This document shows positions 45,231 to 55,152 of a stretch of 64,000 nt of DNA, in pieces. A program made the position numbers and the translations under genes. The notes under the pieces were generated by a model that saw only the letters and a program-made list of their open reading frames with translations, made no database searches and was not told where the DNA came from. The stretch is from Vibrio sp. SS-MA-C1-2 (GTDB taxonomy: Bacteria; Pseudomonadota; Gammaproteobacteria; Enterobacterales; Vibrionaceae), in the NCBI RefSeq assembly GCF_021513135.1, contig NZ_CP090981.1:1488001-1552000 (forward strand). Reading direction: 5' to 3'. Every line of letters starts with the position of its first letter. Positions within the stretch are counted from its first letter, which is position 1.

Positions 45231-47664
45231 AACACTTTTTGGCCATTATCGACGGCATCCTCTACAAGTCGTTTTAGTCTGGCTTGGTTTAACGTTAGGT
45301 ATTGCACTTCTTGTTGGTGTCATGGCGATCAATTACCAAGCTCAAGCTAGCTATAAAGAGAATGAAAAAATCTTTTTTAATCCATACCCATTTCGAATTC
45401 AATCTCTTAATAGCCAAAACAAAATTCCAGAATCGACCTATATCTCATTGCGAAAAAGTGGGTTTAATCACTGTATACCGATTGATCGCGATCGTATAGT
45501 GACGACTAACCAACGTGATATTGAATTGATTGGAGTCGATGCGGTTGCTCTGTTTAGCTTGCAAAAGCGAAAGCAAGACTTTGATACAGTTCTATTACAA
45601 AACAGTGGGAATAGCGCACTTATTGGTGAGCAGTTAGCCAACTATTTAGGTTTTAGTCGTGGCGATGTGATAGAGCTTAAAAATGGTAAAAAATTAGGCC
45701 CATTGGCTTTAGTTACTGATGAGTCTTTAGGTGGTTCACGCCTTGTTACTGATATTTCTACCTTTAGGCATATTACCGGTTCACGAGATTTCAGTGCGAT
45801 TATCTGCACCAACTTATCACAAAAAGAGTTAGGAAATCTTGCTGCTTTTCTTAAGAACCATAATCTAAAACTGACCGGAAATACCAATTCTCAATTAGCC
45901 CCTTTGACTCATGCATTTCACTTGAATCTTTTTGCAATGGGAATGTTAGCTTTTGTTGTTGGTTTGTTCATTTTTTATCAAGCGATTTCTTTATCCCTCA
46001 CTCAGCGACAGCCTTTGGTGGGACAGTTATATCAATTGGGTGTCTCCGTTAAACAGTTGTCATTCAACTTACTTGCTGAATTAACCATGTGGTTAGTGTT
46101 GGCATGGATAAGTGGTAATATTTTAGGTATGGGGCTAGCTCGACGTCTACTTCCTTCAATGGCTGAAACATTAAATGACCTTTATGGCGCTGAAGTCGGC
46201 TTATCTCTTTCATGGCACTGGAAGTGGGGACTTTATAGTTTCTTAATGGCGTTAATTGGGATGCTTTTTTCCTGTTTCTGGCCATTTACTCGTCTAATTA
46301 ACTCTACACCTTCACGTTTAGCCGGGAGAATGGCCTTAGTTCGTTTTACGGGGAGAGAGTTTCGTTGGCAAGCATGGATTGCTGCTTTTCTAATGATATG
46401 CGTCATTGGGGTTTATCAATTACCACATAATCAATTAAATGGTTTTGCGTTAATTGCTTTGGTGTTAGTGGGTACCGCGTTGGTGATGCCTTGGGTTATT
46501 TGGCAAATATTTCAAAAGCTCTCTTATGTGTCAAAGCATGCGCGTATTCGTTGGTTTTTTTCTGATGCTTCTGCAAGCTTGAGCTATCGTGGCGTTGCGG
46601 CAATGGCATTTATGCTGGCGCTTTCTGCCAATATAGGAATGGAAACCATGGTGGGGAGCTTCCGTGTCACAACCAATAATTGGTTAGAGCAACGATTAAG
46701 TGCGGATATTTATATTAATCCTCCTTCAAATATGGTGAGTAATATATCGACTTGGTTAGAAGAACAACCAGAAGTGAAAGGGGTTTGGCTACAGAATAAG
46801 CAAGAGGTTTCGAGTCCTAAATTGGGAACTCTGCAAGTTATTGGTATCGGTAGCAGCCAAGAAGAACAAGCGTCATTGTCAACGAAGGTCGCGATTCCTC
46901 GTTATTGGGAACATTTACAAAAAGACAAAATGGTGATGATCAGTGAATCGATGGCGATAAAAAATGAGTGGCAGCCAGGTGATCAAATATCCCTACCTAA
47001 ACCGTTAGTCGGTCAATGGACAATTGCAGGTATTTATTATGATTATGGCAATCCCTATAGCCAAATTATTATTTCAAATCATCATTTTTCCAAATTTTGG
47101 ACACGAGTTCAAGATACGGGCGTAGCTGTTGTTATAAAACCTGGAATGGAGAGTGTTGGACTCTATCACCGAATTGGTGCAACGTTTAACCTTGAGCCAG
47201 AGCGAGTTCGCAATAATGGTGATATACATCAACAGGTTATGAGGGTGTTTGATCGTACTTTTGTTGTGACTGATGCTTTAGGTAATTTAACACTATTTAT
47301 TGCGATATGTGGGTTATTTTTTGCCACAGTAGCTGGTGAATTATCACGCCTGCGTCAGTTTGCTCTGATGCGCTGTATTGGGGTGACTGGACGAGAACTT
47401 GGTGCGTTAGGCATTGGTCAATTAGTGATGATTGGGGTGTTAAGTGCGATGTTTGCACTGCCTTTGGGTTTAGTTTTAGCACAACTTCTTATTGATGTTG
47501 TTCTTAAATATTCATTTGGTTGGTCTATGGAGATGGTGATCTTTCCTTGGCTTTACTTTAAGACACTTTCAATCTCTATTATCGCTTTAATCGTCGCAGG
47601 AGCATGGCCTGTCCGTCGATTAATTAAACGTTCTGCGGCAGCGGCATTAAGGGAGTCGTTATAA
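45211..47664 (+). CDS. FtsX-type ABC transporter permease, two-domain
   Basis: 817 residues with paired FtsX domains: an N-terminal helix (about 20-40) and a periplasmic MacB-type domain, then helices near 230-345, a linker helix region near 385-430, a second periplasmic domain, and the C-terminal helices near 690-810. GGAG lies 6 nt before the ATG, inside the end of the ATPase gene, indicating translational coupling. Its stop overlaps the next ATG by one base. The domain duplication resembles AttF/AttG and predicts a mechanotransmission-type rather than classical importer. Confidence 0.87.
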   Translation: MLNPIAKTLFGHYRRHPLQVVLVWLGLTLGIALLVGVMAINYQAQASYKENEKIFFNPYPFRIQSLNSQNKIPESTYISLRKSGFNHCIPIDRDRIVTTNQRDIELIGVDAVALFSLQKRKQDFDTVLLQNSGNSALIGEQLANYLGFSRGDVIELKNGKKLGPLALVTDESLGGSRLVTDISTFRHITGSRDFSAIICTNLSQKELGNLAAFLKNHNLKLTGNTNSQLAPLTHAFHLNLFAMGMLAFVVGLFIFYQAISLSLTQRQPLVGQLYQLGVSVKQLSFNLLAELTMWLVLAWISGNILGMGLARRLLPSMAETLNDLYGAEVGLSLSWHWKWGLYSFLMALIGMLFSCFWPFTRLINSTPSRLAGRMALVRFTGREFRWQAWIAAFLMICVIGVYQLPHNQLNGFALIALVLVGTALVMPWVIWQIFQKLSYVSKHARIRWFFSDASASLSYRGVAAMAFMLALSANIGMETMVGSFRVTTNNWLEQRLSADIYINPPSNMVSNISTWLEEQPEVKGVWLQNKQEVSSPKLGTLQVIGIGSSQEEQASLSTKVAIPRYWEHLQKDKMVMISESMAIKNEWQPGDQISLPKPLVGQWTIAGIYYDYGNPYSQIIISNHHFSKFWTRVQDTGVAVVIKPGMESVGLYHRIGATFNLEPERVRNNGDIHQQVMRVFDRTFVVTDALGNLTLFIAICGLFFATVAGELSRLRQFALMRCIGVTGRELGALGIGQLVMIGVLSAMFALPLGLVLAQLLIDVVLKYSFGWSMEMVIFPWLYFKTLSISIIALIVAGAWPVRRLIKRSAAAALRESL

Positions 47665-48742
47665 TGAAAAAGTGCCTTTTATGCTTTATTGTTGTTTTTT
47701 TAATCGCTTTAGCTGGGTGTGAAGAAAAAGTCAATGCTCCATCTGGAATGGCAATACTTCAACATTCGACTGAGGATTTTAATCTTGTGACTCCGGATTA
47801 TCAGTTATCTTTTCCTAAAGATTATGGTATTCATCAAGGTTACCGTACGGAATGGTGGTATATGACTGCTAATGTTCAGAGTGAATCGGGTGAATTATTT
47901 GGTGTGCAATGGACGATGTTTCGCTATGCCAATAAAAAAGAGGCACGACAAGGGTGGGATAACCAAGATGTCTATTTAGCCAATGTCGTTGTTAGTAGCC
48001 AAGAGAAAACCTGGCATGCAGAGAGAATGGCACGTGGTGGTATCGGACAAGCCGGGGTAGAGCTTACCCCATTTACTATGTGGTTAGATAACTGGTCATG
48101 GAAAAGCCCAACTAAAACCCCTTTTCCTGGGAAAATTAAGGTTGATGATCAAGATTTCTCTTTTGATATTGATGTTACTACCATGAGTTCGATTATTGCA
48201 CACGGTGATCAAGGCTATAGTAAAAAAATCCAAATGCAGAGATTGCCTCTTATTATTACAGTGCGCCATATTTGAAGGTGAAGGGTGAATTAATTCTTGA
48301 TGATCGAAAAGTTGCAGTGAGTGGTCGAGGTTGGTTTGATCGGGAGTGGAGCAGTAGCTTTTTAGATAAATCGCAAAATGGTTGGGATTGGTTTGCTTTT
48401 CATCTAGATAATCAACAAACGTTAATGATTGCTCAAGTGCGTGATAATAATTCGGCTAAGAGTCATTATCAATTTGGGTCTTTAATGAATATCGATGGGA
48501 CGACTAAACCTTTATCTTCTGATGATATTCAACTTAACGTCATTCGAAAAGGAGATGGTGGCGAGAATAAAGATGTTCCACTAGAGTGGCAAATTGTGGT
48601 TAAAAAATACGGTATTAATATTGTTACGTTACCGCTAAATGATAAGCAATGGCTTCCATTTTTGATCCCTTATTGGGAGGGACCTATCTCATTTTCTGGA
48701 ACACATACTGGAAAAGGATTTATGGAGTTAACAGGATATTAG
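47664..48742 (+). pseudogene. attH: AttH/CrtC-like lipocalin lipoprotein gene with a frameshift at an A7 run
   Basis: Two frames together make one gene. The first (47664-48275) has lipobox LIALAGC and the conserved YRTEWWYMTANV. It runs into nonsense after GYSKK. At A7 (48222-48228) shifting by one extra base gives SYYYSAPYLKVKGELILDD, the family's middle, and joins the second frame (48272-48742) with SGRGWFDREWSSSFLDKSQN and GWDWFAFHL. With eight A residues the protein would be continuous at about 359 residues, the usual length. Sequencing error, true mutation, or slippage at the run could explain it. It ends the ABC operon. Confidence 0.85.
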
Positions 48743-48757
48743 AGTAATCGATTGCTA

Positions 48758-48773
48758 TGTGAATATAGTCACA
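48758..48773 (+). promoter_or_regulatory. CRP site upstream of udp (distal)
   Basis: TGTGAATATAGTCACA is a perfect TGTGA-N6-TCACA CRP site, centred 52 bp upstream of a second site. The spacing matches the tandem CRP pair of CytR-regulated nucleoside promoters. Confidence 0.8.
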
Positions 48774-48809
48774 ATCTATTAATATCGTATTTTGTATAAC
48801 ATGTTATTA

Positions 48810-48825
48810 TGTGATCTATATCACT
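48810..48825 (+). promoter_or_regulatory. CRP site upstream of udp (proximal)
   Basis: TGTGATCTATATCACT matches the CRP consensus with one mismatch. If it lies at -41.5, transcription would start near 48859, and TGTATC at 48845-48850 is a fitting -10. Together with the distal site this predicts CRP-CytR control, as for E. coli udp (inferred). Confidence 0.8.
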
Positions 48826-48940
48826 ATAATCGGTGTTTTGTTTCTGTATCGTAGCGGTAAATCTTACCTTGTAGCTATACTTTTCTTAACAAGTTTATAC
48901 AAACTTAATATTAGCTATTTTTAATTTAGTGGAGTTTATC

Positions 48941-49708
48941 ATGACAGAAGCAACCGTATTTCACCTTGGTGTCAATAAAAATGACTTAAATGGTGCAGAA
49001 TTAGCTATTATTCCAGGCGATCCTGGGCGTGTAGAGAAAATTGCTCAGAAGATGGATAACCCTAAATTTTTAGCAAGCCATCGCGAATACACGGTTTATA
49101 GTGCTGAATTAGAAGGTAAACCTGTTGTTGTCTGTTCTACAGGCATTGGTGGTCCATCAACTTCGATTGCAGTTGAAGAGTTAGCACAACTAGGTGTAAG
49201 AACATTCTTACGTGTCGGAACAACGGGAGCGATTCAATCAGACATTAATGTTGGTGATATGATAGTCACAACAGCGTCTGTTCGTTTAGATGGAGCAAGT
49301 TCACATTTTGCTCCAATGGAATTCCCAGCAGTTGCTGATTTTGATGTGGCGACTGCAATGAAACAAGCCGTTGATGCTGAAGGAATTAAAGTTCACACTG
49401 GTGTAACCGCATCAAGTGACACTTTCTATCCTGGACAGGAACGTTATGATACGTTTTCTGGTCGTGTGACTCGTCGTTTCCAAGGTTCGATGCAAGAGTG
49501 GCAAGATATGGGTGTCTTAAATTTTGAGATGGAATCTGCAACGCTATTTACTATGTGTGCGAGTCAAGGCTTACGTGCGGGTTGTGTAGCCGGTGTAATT
49601 ATTAACCGTACTCAGAAAGAGATCCCAGATCAATCAACAATGAAAGCGACGGAAACAGCATCAATTAACGTTGTTGTTGATTCAGCAAGACGTCTATTAG
49701 CTGACTAA
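48941..49708 (+). CDS. udp: Uridine phosphorylase
   Basis: 255 residues matching bacterial Udp throughout: [20 protein letters not shown], the [16 protein letters not shown] phosphate/nucleoside site, [14 protein letters not shown], and [18 protein letters not shown] with the ribose-binding E-M-E. It splits uridine with phosphate into uracil and ribose-1-phosphate. GGAG lies 6 nt before ATG 48941, which replaces the 48929 start. It has two CRP sites upstream and an ERIC-like copy directly downstream. Confidence 0.96.
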   Translation: MTEATVFHLGVNKNDLNGAELAIIPGDPGRVEKIAQKMDNPKFLASHREYTVYSAELEGKPVVVCSTGIGGPSTSIAVEELAQLGVRTFLRVGTTGAIQSDINVGDMIVTTASVRLDGASSHFAPMEFPAVADFDVATAMKQAVDAEGIKVHTGVTASSDTFYPGQERYDTFSGRVTRRFQGSMQEWQDMGVLNFEMESATLFTMCASQGLRAGCVAGVIINRTQKEIPDQSTMKATETASINVVVDSARRLLAD

Positions 49709-49837
49709 TATTCTTTTCATACTTGAAGTTGCTAAGTTGTTGGTTGCATTCGTTCGCTCCAGTCATAGAGTGTATCTATACTTATGGGGCCTTACTTATT
49801 TACCGCCTACTAGCAACTCTAATTACTTTGGGTATAA
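49709..49837 (+). repeat. ERIC-like repeat directly after udp
   Basis: A full copy starts at the base after the udp stop (TATTCTTTTCATACTTGAAG) and ends CTCTAATTACTTTGGGTATA. The palindromic centre (AGTCATAGAGTGTATCTATACTTATGG) is intact. No other udp terminator is seen. Confidence 0.85.
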
Positions 49838-49871
49838 TATTAAATTAATCTAACAAGATAGGAGTACAGAA

Positions 49872-50030
49872 ATGTTGAAGATTGGTGTGATTCTGGCTCT
49901 TATTATATTTGTTACGATATTTTCACGTTATGAACTGAGTGAAAAAGCCAAAAAGCGTTTTTTACAAGGTTTAGGTGGGATAATTATATTAGCGATTGCT
50001 GGCGTCATGGCGTCTGAGTTAATGAGATAA
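49872..50030 (+). CDS. Small two-helix membrane protein, 52 aa
   Basis: ATG at 49872 with AGGAG 7 nt upstream. The protein MLKIGVILALIIFVTIFSRY continues with a charged loop (SEKAKKR) and a second helix GGIIILAIAGVMASEL. It is a hairpin in the membrane with a cytoplasmic-type positive loop. I do not recognise a family. A terminator follows 61 bp later, so this is likely a real gene of its own. Confidence 0.7.
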   Translation: MLKIGVILALIIFVTIFSRYELSEKAKKRFLQGLGGIIILAIAGVMASELMR

Positions 50031-50091
50031 GATTAGATACTCTTTTTGCTTAAAACCGGCTGATATTCGGCATTTATCTTCGTAATGAAGT

Positions 50092-50146
50092 AAAAAAACC
50101 TCTATTTTATTTATTCGTATGGATTAAATAAAATAGAGGTTTTTTA
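50092..50146. terminator. Bidirectional terminator before ygiQ end
   Basis: AAAACCTCTATTTTATTTA pairs with TAAATAAAATAGAGGTTTT, a stem of about 19 bp, with T and A runs at both sides. It serves the small membrane protein and ygiQ. Confidence 0.9.
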
Positions 50147-50197
50147 TTATCAATTATTTATTTTAACGATTAATAAGTGACCATCAATCGTTAAAGG

Positions 50198-52510
50198 CTA
50201 ACGCTGTCGACCACCAGATTTAGTGGTTGGTTTACGCTTGGCGCTTCCTTTCTTCGCTGATTGTTCCTTACGAGCATCAGGCTGAGTTGGGCTGTGTTTA
50301 GTGGTAAATGTGTTCTTTTTCTTTTTACCTTGCCCACTCTCTTGTTTCTGTCCTTGTCCTTGACCGCTTTTATTTTGACCTTTATTGCCATTAAAGCGAT
50401 TTTCACCATGACGACCAGATCGGCGACGTTGAGCTGGAGTTAGCTGCTTGCTTTCATCTTGTTCAGGCACTAAGCAGTTTGGTCGGTCACCAATCAGGTA
50501 CTTTTTACCCATACTGGTCAAGGCTTCACGAATCATTGGCCAGTTCGCTGGATCATGGTAACGCAATAGTGCTTTATGGAGACGACGTTGACGCTCACCT
50601 TTCGCGACCGGCACATCTTCACGACGTTTATATTTCACTCGCTTAAGTGGATTGGTTTCAGAGTGATACATGGCTGTCGCGTTACACATCGGTGACGGAT
50701 AGAAGTTCTGAACCTGATCACATTCATAATCGTTAGTTTTTAGCCACAGTGCTAAATTCACCATGTCTTCATCAGTAGTACCAGGATGTGCAGAGATAAA
50801 GTACGGGATAAGATATTGTTTTTTTCCCGCTTCTTTACTGTATTTCTCAAACATCTGTTTAAAACGATCATAGGTTCCCATACCCGGCTTCATCATCTTA
50901 TCTAATGGGCCATTTTCAGTATGTTCAGGTGCAATTTTTAGATAACCGCCCACATGGTGAGTGACTAACTCTTTCACATATTCTGGTGATTCAATCGCTA
51001 AATCATAGCGTACACCCGAAGCGATCATGATATTTTTCACACCTTCAACATTACGCGCTTTACGGTAAAGATCGATGGTATGCTGGTGGTCGGTGTTGAG
51101 CTTCTTACAAATCGTTGGGAAAACACAAGATGGCTTACGACAGTTGATTTCGGCTTTCGGATCTGAGCAACCAAGACGATACATATTGGCAGTTGGACCA
51201 CCAAGATCAGAGATTGTCCCAGTAAATCCGGGTACTTTATCACGAATATCTTCAATCTCATCAATGATCGACTGTTGAGAACGATTTTGAATAATACGTC
51301 CTTCGTGTTCAGTGATCGAACAGAATGAGCAACCGCCAAAACAACCACGCATAATGTTAATCGAGCTTTTAATCATTTCATAAGCTGGAATTTTAGCTTT
51401 GCCATACATTGGGTGAGGAACGCGAGCAAAAGGCAATGCAAAAACAAAATCCATCTCTTCTGTTGTCAACGGAATTGGCGGTTGATTAACCCACAGTTCA
51501 CGTTCGCCATGTCGTTGTACTAAAGCACGAGAAGAGTACGGGTTGGTTTCAAGGTGCATCACTCGACTTGCATGAGCATACAGAATTCGATCATTCTTTA
51601 ACTTTTCATAAGAAGGCAAACGAATAAAAGAGGTTTTAGCATCATGACGAGAAGGTTGAATGGTAATAACACTCTTTTTTTCTGACACTTTTTCTGATTC
51701 TGAAGATGCAGAGCTGTTCTCTTTATTTTCTGCACACTGAGTTTCAGTTTCATAAGGGTTTGGCATTACCATCGCCTTACCCGGTTTTTCAATGCGAGAC
51801 GAATCAATCTCTTTAAAGTTTGTTGGCAACTCTGGACGGATAACCGCTGTACCACGGATATCTTGCATCTCTTTAATGCTTTCTCCTGCAGCCAAACGGT
51901 GAGCGACCTCAACTAATGCACGCTCTGCATTACCAAATAACAGGATGTCAGCTTTAGCATCAAAGATAACGGAGCGACGAACTTTATCAGACCAGTAATC
52001 ATAATGTGCTAAACGGCGAAGACTTGCTTCAATTCCACCAAGAACAACAGGCACATCTTTATAAGCTTCGCGACAACGCTGTGAATATGACAACACCGCA
52101 CGATCAGGACGTTTGCCACCTTCATTATTTGGCGTATATGCATCATCATGACGTAATTTACGATCAGCGGTATAGCGGTTGATCATGGAGTCCATATTCC
52201 CGGCAGTAATACCGAAAAATAGGTTAGGCTTACCCAATGACATAAAGGCATCTTTACTATGCCAATCAGGTTGAGCAATGATACCAACGCGGAATCCTTG
52301 AGACTCTAAAAGACGTCCAATAATCGCCATACCAAAACTTGGATGATCAACGTAAGCATCACCACTAACGATAATAATATCGCAGCTATCCCAACCGAGT
52401 TGATCCATCTCTTTACGACTGGTTGGCAGGAAAGGTGCAGCTCCATAGCAGGATGCCCAGTAGGGAGGATAGTCAAATAGTTTTGTTTTTACTAAGCTTG
52501 TATTAATCAT
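50198..52510 (-). CDS. ygiQ: YgiQ family radical SAM protein
   Basis: 770 residues. The radical SAM cluster motif is [18 protein letters not shown] (C-x3-C-x2-C). An N-terminal cobalamin-binding-like domain with [20 protein letters not shown] is typical of YgiQ. A disordered basic C-terminal tail rich in K, G and Q (residues about 705-770) is also a family trait. The reaction is unknown. It is transcribed alone and its 3' end faces a bidirectional terminator. Confidence 0.93.
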   Translation of the reverse strand: MINTSLVKTKLFDYPPYWASCYGAAPFLPTSRKEMDQLGWDSCDIIIVSGDAYVDHPSFGMAIIGRLLESQGFRVGIIAQPDWHSKDAFMSLGKPNLFFGITAGNMDSMINRYTADRKLRHDDAYTPNNEGGKRPDRAVLSYSQRCREAYKDVPVVLGGIEASLRRLAHYDYWSDKVRRSVIFDAKADILLFGNAERALVEVAHRLAAGESIKEMQDIRGTAVIRPELPTNFKEIDSSRIEKPGKAMVMPNPYETETQCAENKENSSASSESEKVSEKKSVITIQPSRHDAKTSFIRLPSYEKLKNDRILYAHASRVMHLETNPYSSRALVQRHGERELWVNQPPIPLTTEEMDFVFALPFARVPHPMYGKAKIPAYEMIKSSINIMRGCFGGCSFCSITEHEGRIIQNRSQQSIIDEIEDIRDKVPGFTGTISDLGGPTANMYRLGCSDPKAEINCRKPSCVFPTICKKLNTDHQHTIDLYRKARNVEGVKNIMIASGVRYDLAIESPEYVKELVTHHVGGYLKIAPEHTENGPLDKMMKPGMGTYDRFKQMFEKYSKEAGKKQYLIPYFISAHPGTTDEDMVNLALWLKTNDYECDQVQNFYPSPMCNATAMYHSETNPLKRVKYKRREDVPVAKGERQRRLHKALLRYHDPANWPMIREALTSMGKKYLIGDRPNCLVPEQDESKQLTPAQRRRSGRHGENRFNGNKGQNKSGQGQGQKQESGQGKKKKNTFTTKHSPTQPDARKEQSAKKGSAKRKPTTKSGGRQR

Positions 52511-52734
52511 ATTTCAACATTCTGATAGGCTTTGACGTAGGCTTTTTCCCCACGGCAGAGCGAATTAATTAGAGGTATCCCCTTGTGACTTGCTGTTGGC
52601 TGGCAAATTCAATGATTTGGGGTGTCGTGGTTAGAGAACCGATATAAAATGAGGGCGGATTGTAGCCTGTATCAAGGTTGATAGCTAGCCAATTGAAAAG
52701 ATGTCACGAGATTGAGGGGGGATTATTAGTGAAT

Positions 52735-52770
52735 TGTTAACCGTTAAACTGCTTAGCTTAACGGTTAACA
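52735..52770 (-). terminator. Perfect hairpin downstream of arcD
   Basis: TGTTAACCGTTAA pairs with TTAACGGTTAACA around ACTGCTTAGC, 13 bp without mismatch. On the minus strand AATTCAC rather than a T run follows, so it may be a Rho-assisted end or a protein site rather than a standard terminator. Confidence 0.45.
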
Positions 52771-52791
52771 TCTTGATAATAAGCGTAAGAC

Positions 52792-54207
52792 TTAACCTTG
52801 AATCAACATATATGCAGCAATAATTGCAACGATAATTAAGAAGATTAAACCGATATACTCTTTACCGACAAAAGCGGATTTGCCTTGTTCTTTTTTCGCT
52901 TTGACATAAAAGAACAAGCCAGGAAGGTAGAGGAGTGCAGATAATAGAAGGTAGTAAGCACCTGAAGCATACAGTAACCAGATACCATAAATTGTCGCCA
53001 TTAAACCGACTAATAATAGCTTACCTCTGTCTTTACGTTGAATTGCCACTTTTAGCATAAATGCGGCAACGAACAGATAAGGCAGAAGGATCATCTCTGA
53101 AGCAATAATTAGCAATGAGTTATAGGTACTGCCAGCATACATCACTATAAATAAGCAGACTTGAATACTAATGCTGGTTAGCCAAAGAGAACGAGTTGCA
53201 GTGCCTGCCTTGTTTTGTTTTTCGTAACTTTTAGGGAAGATTCCACATTTAGCACCCACGTAAGGCGCTTCAGTCGCCAGTACTGTCCAACTTAAGAACG
53301 CACCACTAACCGAGATGATTAGCCCAATACCGATGATGATTTCGCCCCAAGGACCTAATACGTGCTTTAACACCTCAGCCATTGATGGGTTTTTATAGGT
53401 TGCGAGTTCTTGGGTACTGATAACCCCCATTGAAAGCAGAGTAACCAGAATATAGATCACTAATGCCGTTAACAGACCCAGAATGGTTGCTTTACCAATA
53501 TCGCTACGTTTACGTGCTTTACCAGAAACAACGACTGCCCCTTCAACACCAATAAATGCCCAAACAGTAATAATCATCATTGATTTAATTTGACTCATTA
53601 GACCGTGGCCATTACCGAAGTGAAGACCAGTAAAGTCAAATACAAAAGTATTCCATTTGAAAGCGATAAAACCACAAATGATGAATAGCACCATAGGGAT
53701 TAATTTAGTAAACGTCGTCACTAAGTTGATCAGTGCGGCTGTTTGAACGCCTTTAGAGACTAATGCATGAACACCCCATAGGAAAATGGACGCTCCGATC
53801 AAGGCATACATTGTATTGCCATCACCAAAGATAATATGTTGTGGGGTGTCAAAGAAGAGGCCTAAAGTACTAAAAACAATAACAAGATAAGAGATATTTG
53901 ATAGCATGGCACTAAACCAGTAACCCCAAGCTGAACAAAATCCAACAAAGTCACCAAAACCTGCTTGAGCGTAACCAAATACACCGCTGTCGATATCTGG
54001 GCGTAAAGCGGTTAAATATTGAAACGAGAGAGCGAGGAAGATCATTCCGATCCCGGTTATTGACCAGCCGATCATGACCGCTGCAGGACTAGCGACTGCT
54101 GCCATATTCTGTGGCAAGCTAAATACACCTGCACCAATCATTGAACCAATAACGAGTGCCGTCATTGATCCTAGCCCTAATTTATTATCCACAAGCTTCA
54201 CTCTCAT
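52792..54207 (-). CDS. arcD: Arginine/ornithine antiporter, ArcD (YdgI) type
   Basis: 471 residues and twelve hydrophobic helices of the APA (basic amino acid/polyamine antiporter) family. It resembles E. coli YdgI/ArcD across the length: VIGSMIGAGVFSLPQNMAAV, GFCSAWGYWFSAMLSNISYL, WAFIGVEGAVVVSGKARKRS and LLIIASEMILLPYLFVAAFM. The usual role is arginine-ornithine exchange in the arginine deiminase pathway, but no arcABC genes are in the window. It has 389 bp of empty DNA upstream. Confidence 0.87.
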   Translation of the reverse strand: MRVKLVDNKLGLGSMTALVIGSMIGAGVFSLPQNMAAVASPAAVMIGWSITGIGMIFLALSFQYLTALRPDIDSGVFGYAQAGFGDFVGFCSAWGYWFSAMLSNISYLVIVFSTLGLFFDTPQHIIFGDGNTMYALIGASIFLWGVHALVSKGVQTAALINLVTTFTKLIPMVLFIICGFIAFKWNTFVFDFTGLHFGNGHGLMSQIKSMMIITVWAFIGVEGAVVVSGKARKRSDIGKATILGLLTALVIYILVTLLSMGVISTQELATYKNPSMAEVLKHVLGPWGEIIIGIGLIISVSGAFLSWTVLATEAPYVGAKCGIFPKSYEKQNKAGTATRSLWLTSISIQVCLFIVMYAGSTYNSLLIIASEMILLPYLFVAAFMLKVAIQRKDRGKLLLVGLMATIYGIWLLYASGAYYLLLSALLYLPGLFFYVKAKKEQGKSAFVGKEYIGLIFLIIVAIIAAYMLIQG

Positions 54208-54596
54208 CTACAAAATTAATAGAGAGGGAACTTATACAATTAACATTGAGTTGAAAAGGGTTAATTTCGAAATGGAAATTTCTAAAATACAGTGATTGAT
54301 CTCATATATTGACCTAATACATTGAAATTTAACAAACTATAAATTTGATACAGTATTATTCTATCTTTTTTAGAATATAACATTGCAAAAATCCTTACTT
54401 GGATAATTTTAGTCATAAATAAATTTTAAAGGGATAAATTAAAATATTGTTATTATTCAGTGCTTTATTTTAGTGTTTTAAATGTTTAATAAGCCTATTT
54501 GTCTCGTTTATAACAAGCTCTTTATATATGAAATGTATTTTAATTTTTCATAGTGGATCAGGGACGAAGTAAATAATAAATGAAATTAAACTCGAA
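54208..54596. other. 389-bp intergenic region between arcD and sulA-like gene
   Basis: Very AT-rich with stops in all frames. It contains the arcD promoter region. No hairpin, repeat or recognised operator is seen; in particular I find no convincing ArgR box. Confidence 0.35.
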
Positions 54597-54962
54597 CTAA
54601 TGTAGCCGATCTTGATACAAATTGATGACGGGAATATTAAAAGTGTTAGTTAACTCATTTCTATAACAGTGACCATCTAGCACAATGATGAGACTTGAAT
54701 TATTATGACGTAATGCCATATTTGCGAGTTCAGTGGTGGAATATTGCTGATTCGGTTGAACAATTCTCACTTTCTCTAATTCAATGCCCATCTGATTTAA
54801 TGTTAATGCATCGGTTTTTCCAATTTGTCCAATAACGGTAATCCATTTATTTTGACTATTGAGTTCAGTAAAAGAAGGTGAATCATGTTGTGTTAAGTGA
54901 TGCAGTTGTGAAGTCGTCGTTTGTGCATTACTGTTATTAAACATCATTGTTGAAAAGTTCAT
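54597..54962 (-). CDS. sulA: SulA-like SOS cell division inhibitor
   Basis: 121 residues. The core KWITVIGQIGKTDALTLNQM-GIELEKV, then a hydrophobic SLIIVLDG, matches the SulA pattern (W-x-x-x-I/L, then GL-x-x-x-KV and a SVVIGW-type strand). ATG 54962 has AGGTGA upstream. A near-consensus LexA box begins 31 bp upstream. SulA blocks FtsZ polymerisation during DNA damage. The family diverges fast, so the identification leans on the LexA box and the core motifs. Confidence 0.7.
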   Translation of the reverse strand: MNFSTMMFNNSNAQTTTSQLHHLTQHDSPSFTELNSQNKWITVIGQIGKTDALTLNQMGIELEKVRIVQPNQQYSTTELANMALRHNNSSLIIVLDGHCYRNELTNTFNIPVINLYQDRLH

Positions 54963-54992
54963 CATTCACCTCGTTGACTGTTTGTTTATACA

Positions 54993-55012
54993 TACTGTAT
55001 ATCTAAACAGTA
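54993..55012 (-). promoter_or_regulatory. LexA (SOS) box
   Basis: TACTGTATATCTAAACAGTA matches the E. coli consensus TACTGTATATATATACAGTA at 18 of 20 positions, with perfect CTGT-N8-ACAG. It lies 31 bp upstream of the sulA-like start. Confidence 0.9.
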
Positions 55013-55152
55013 GTTGTTTTTTGTTCATTATGCAAGCTTTTATCTCAAAAATTGAGCGCTTGGTTGATGCTTATTATTTGATTATTCGATAAATCATTAA
55101 ATTCAGTGATATTATTAGGTATTATTTTGTTTTAAATATATGGAAATTTGAG

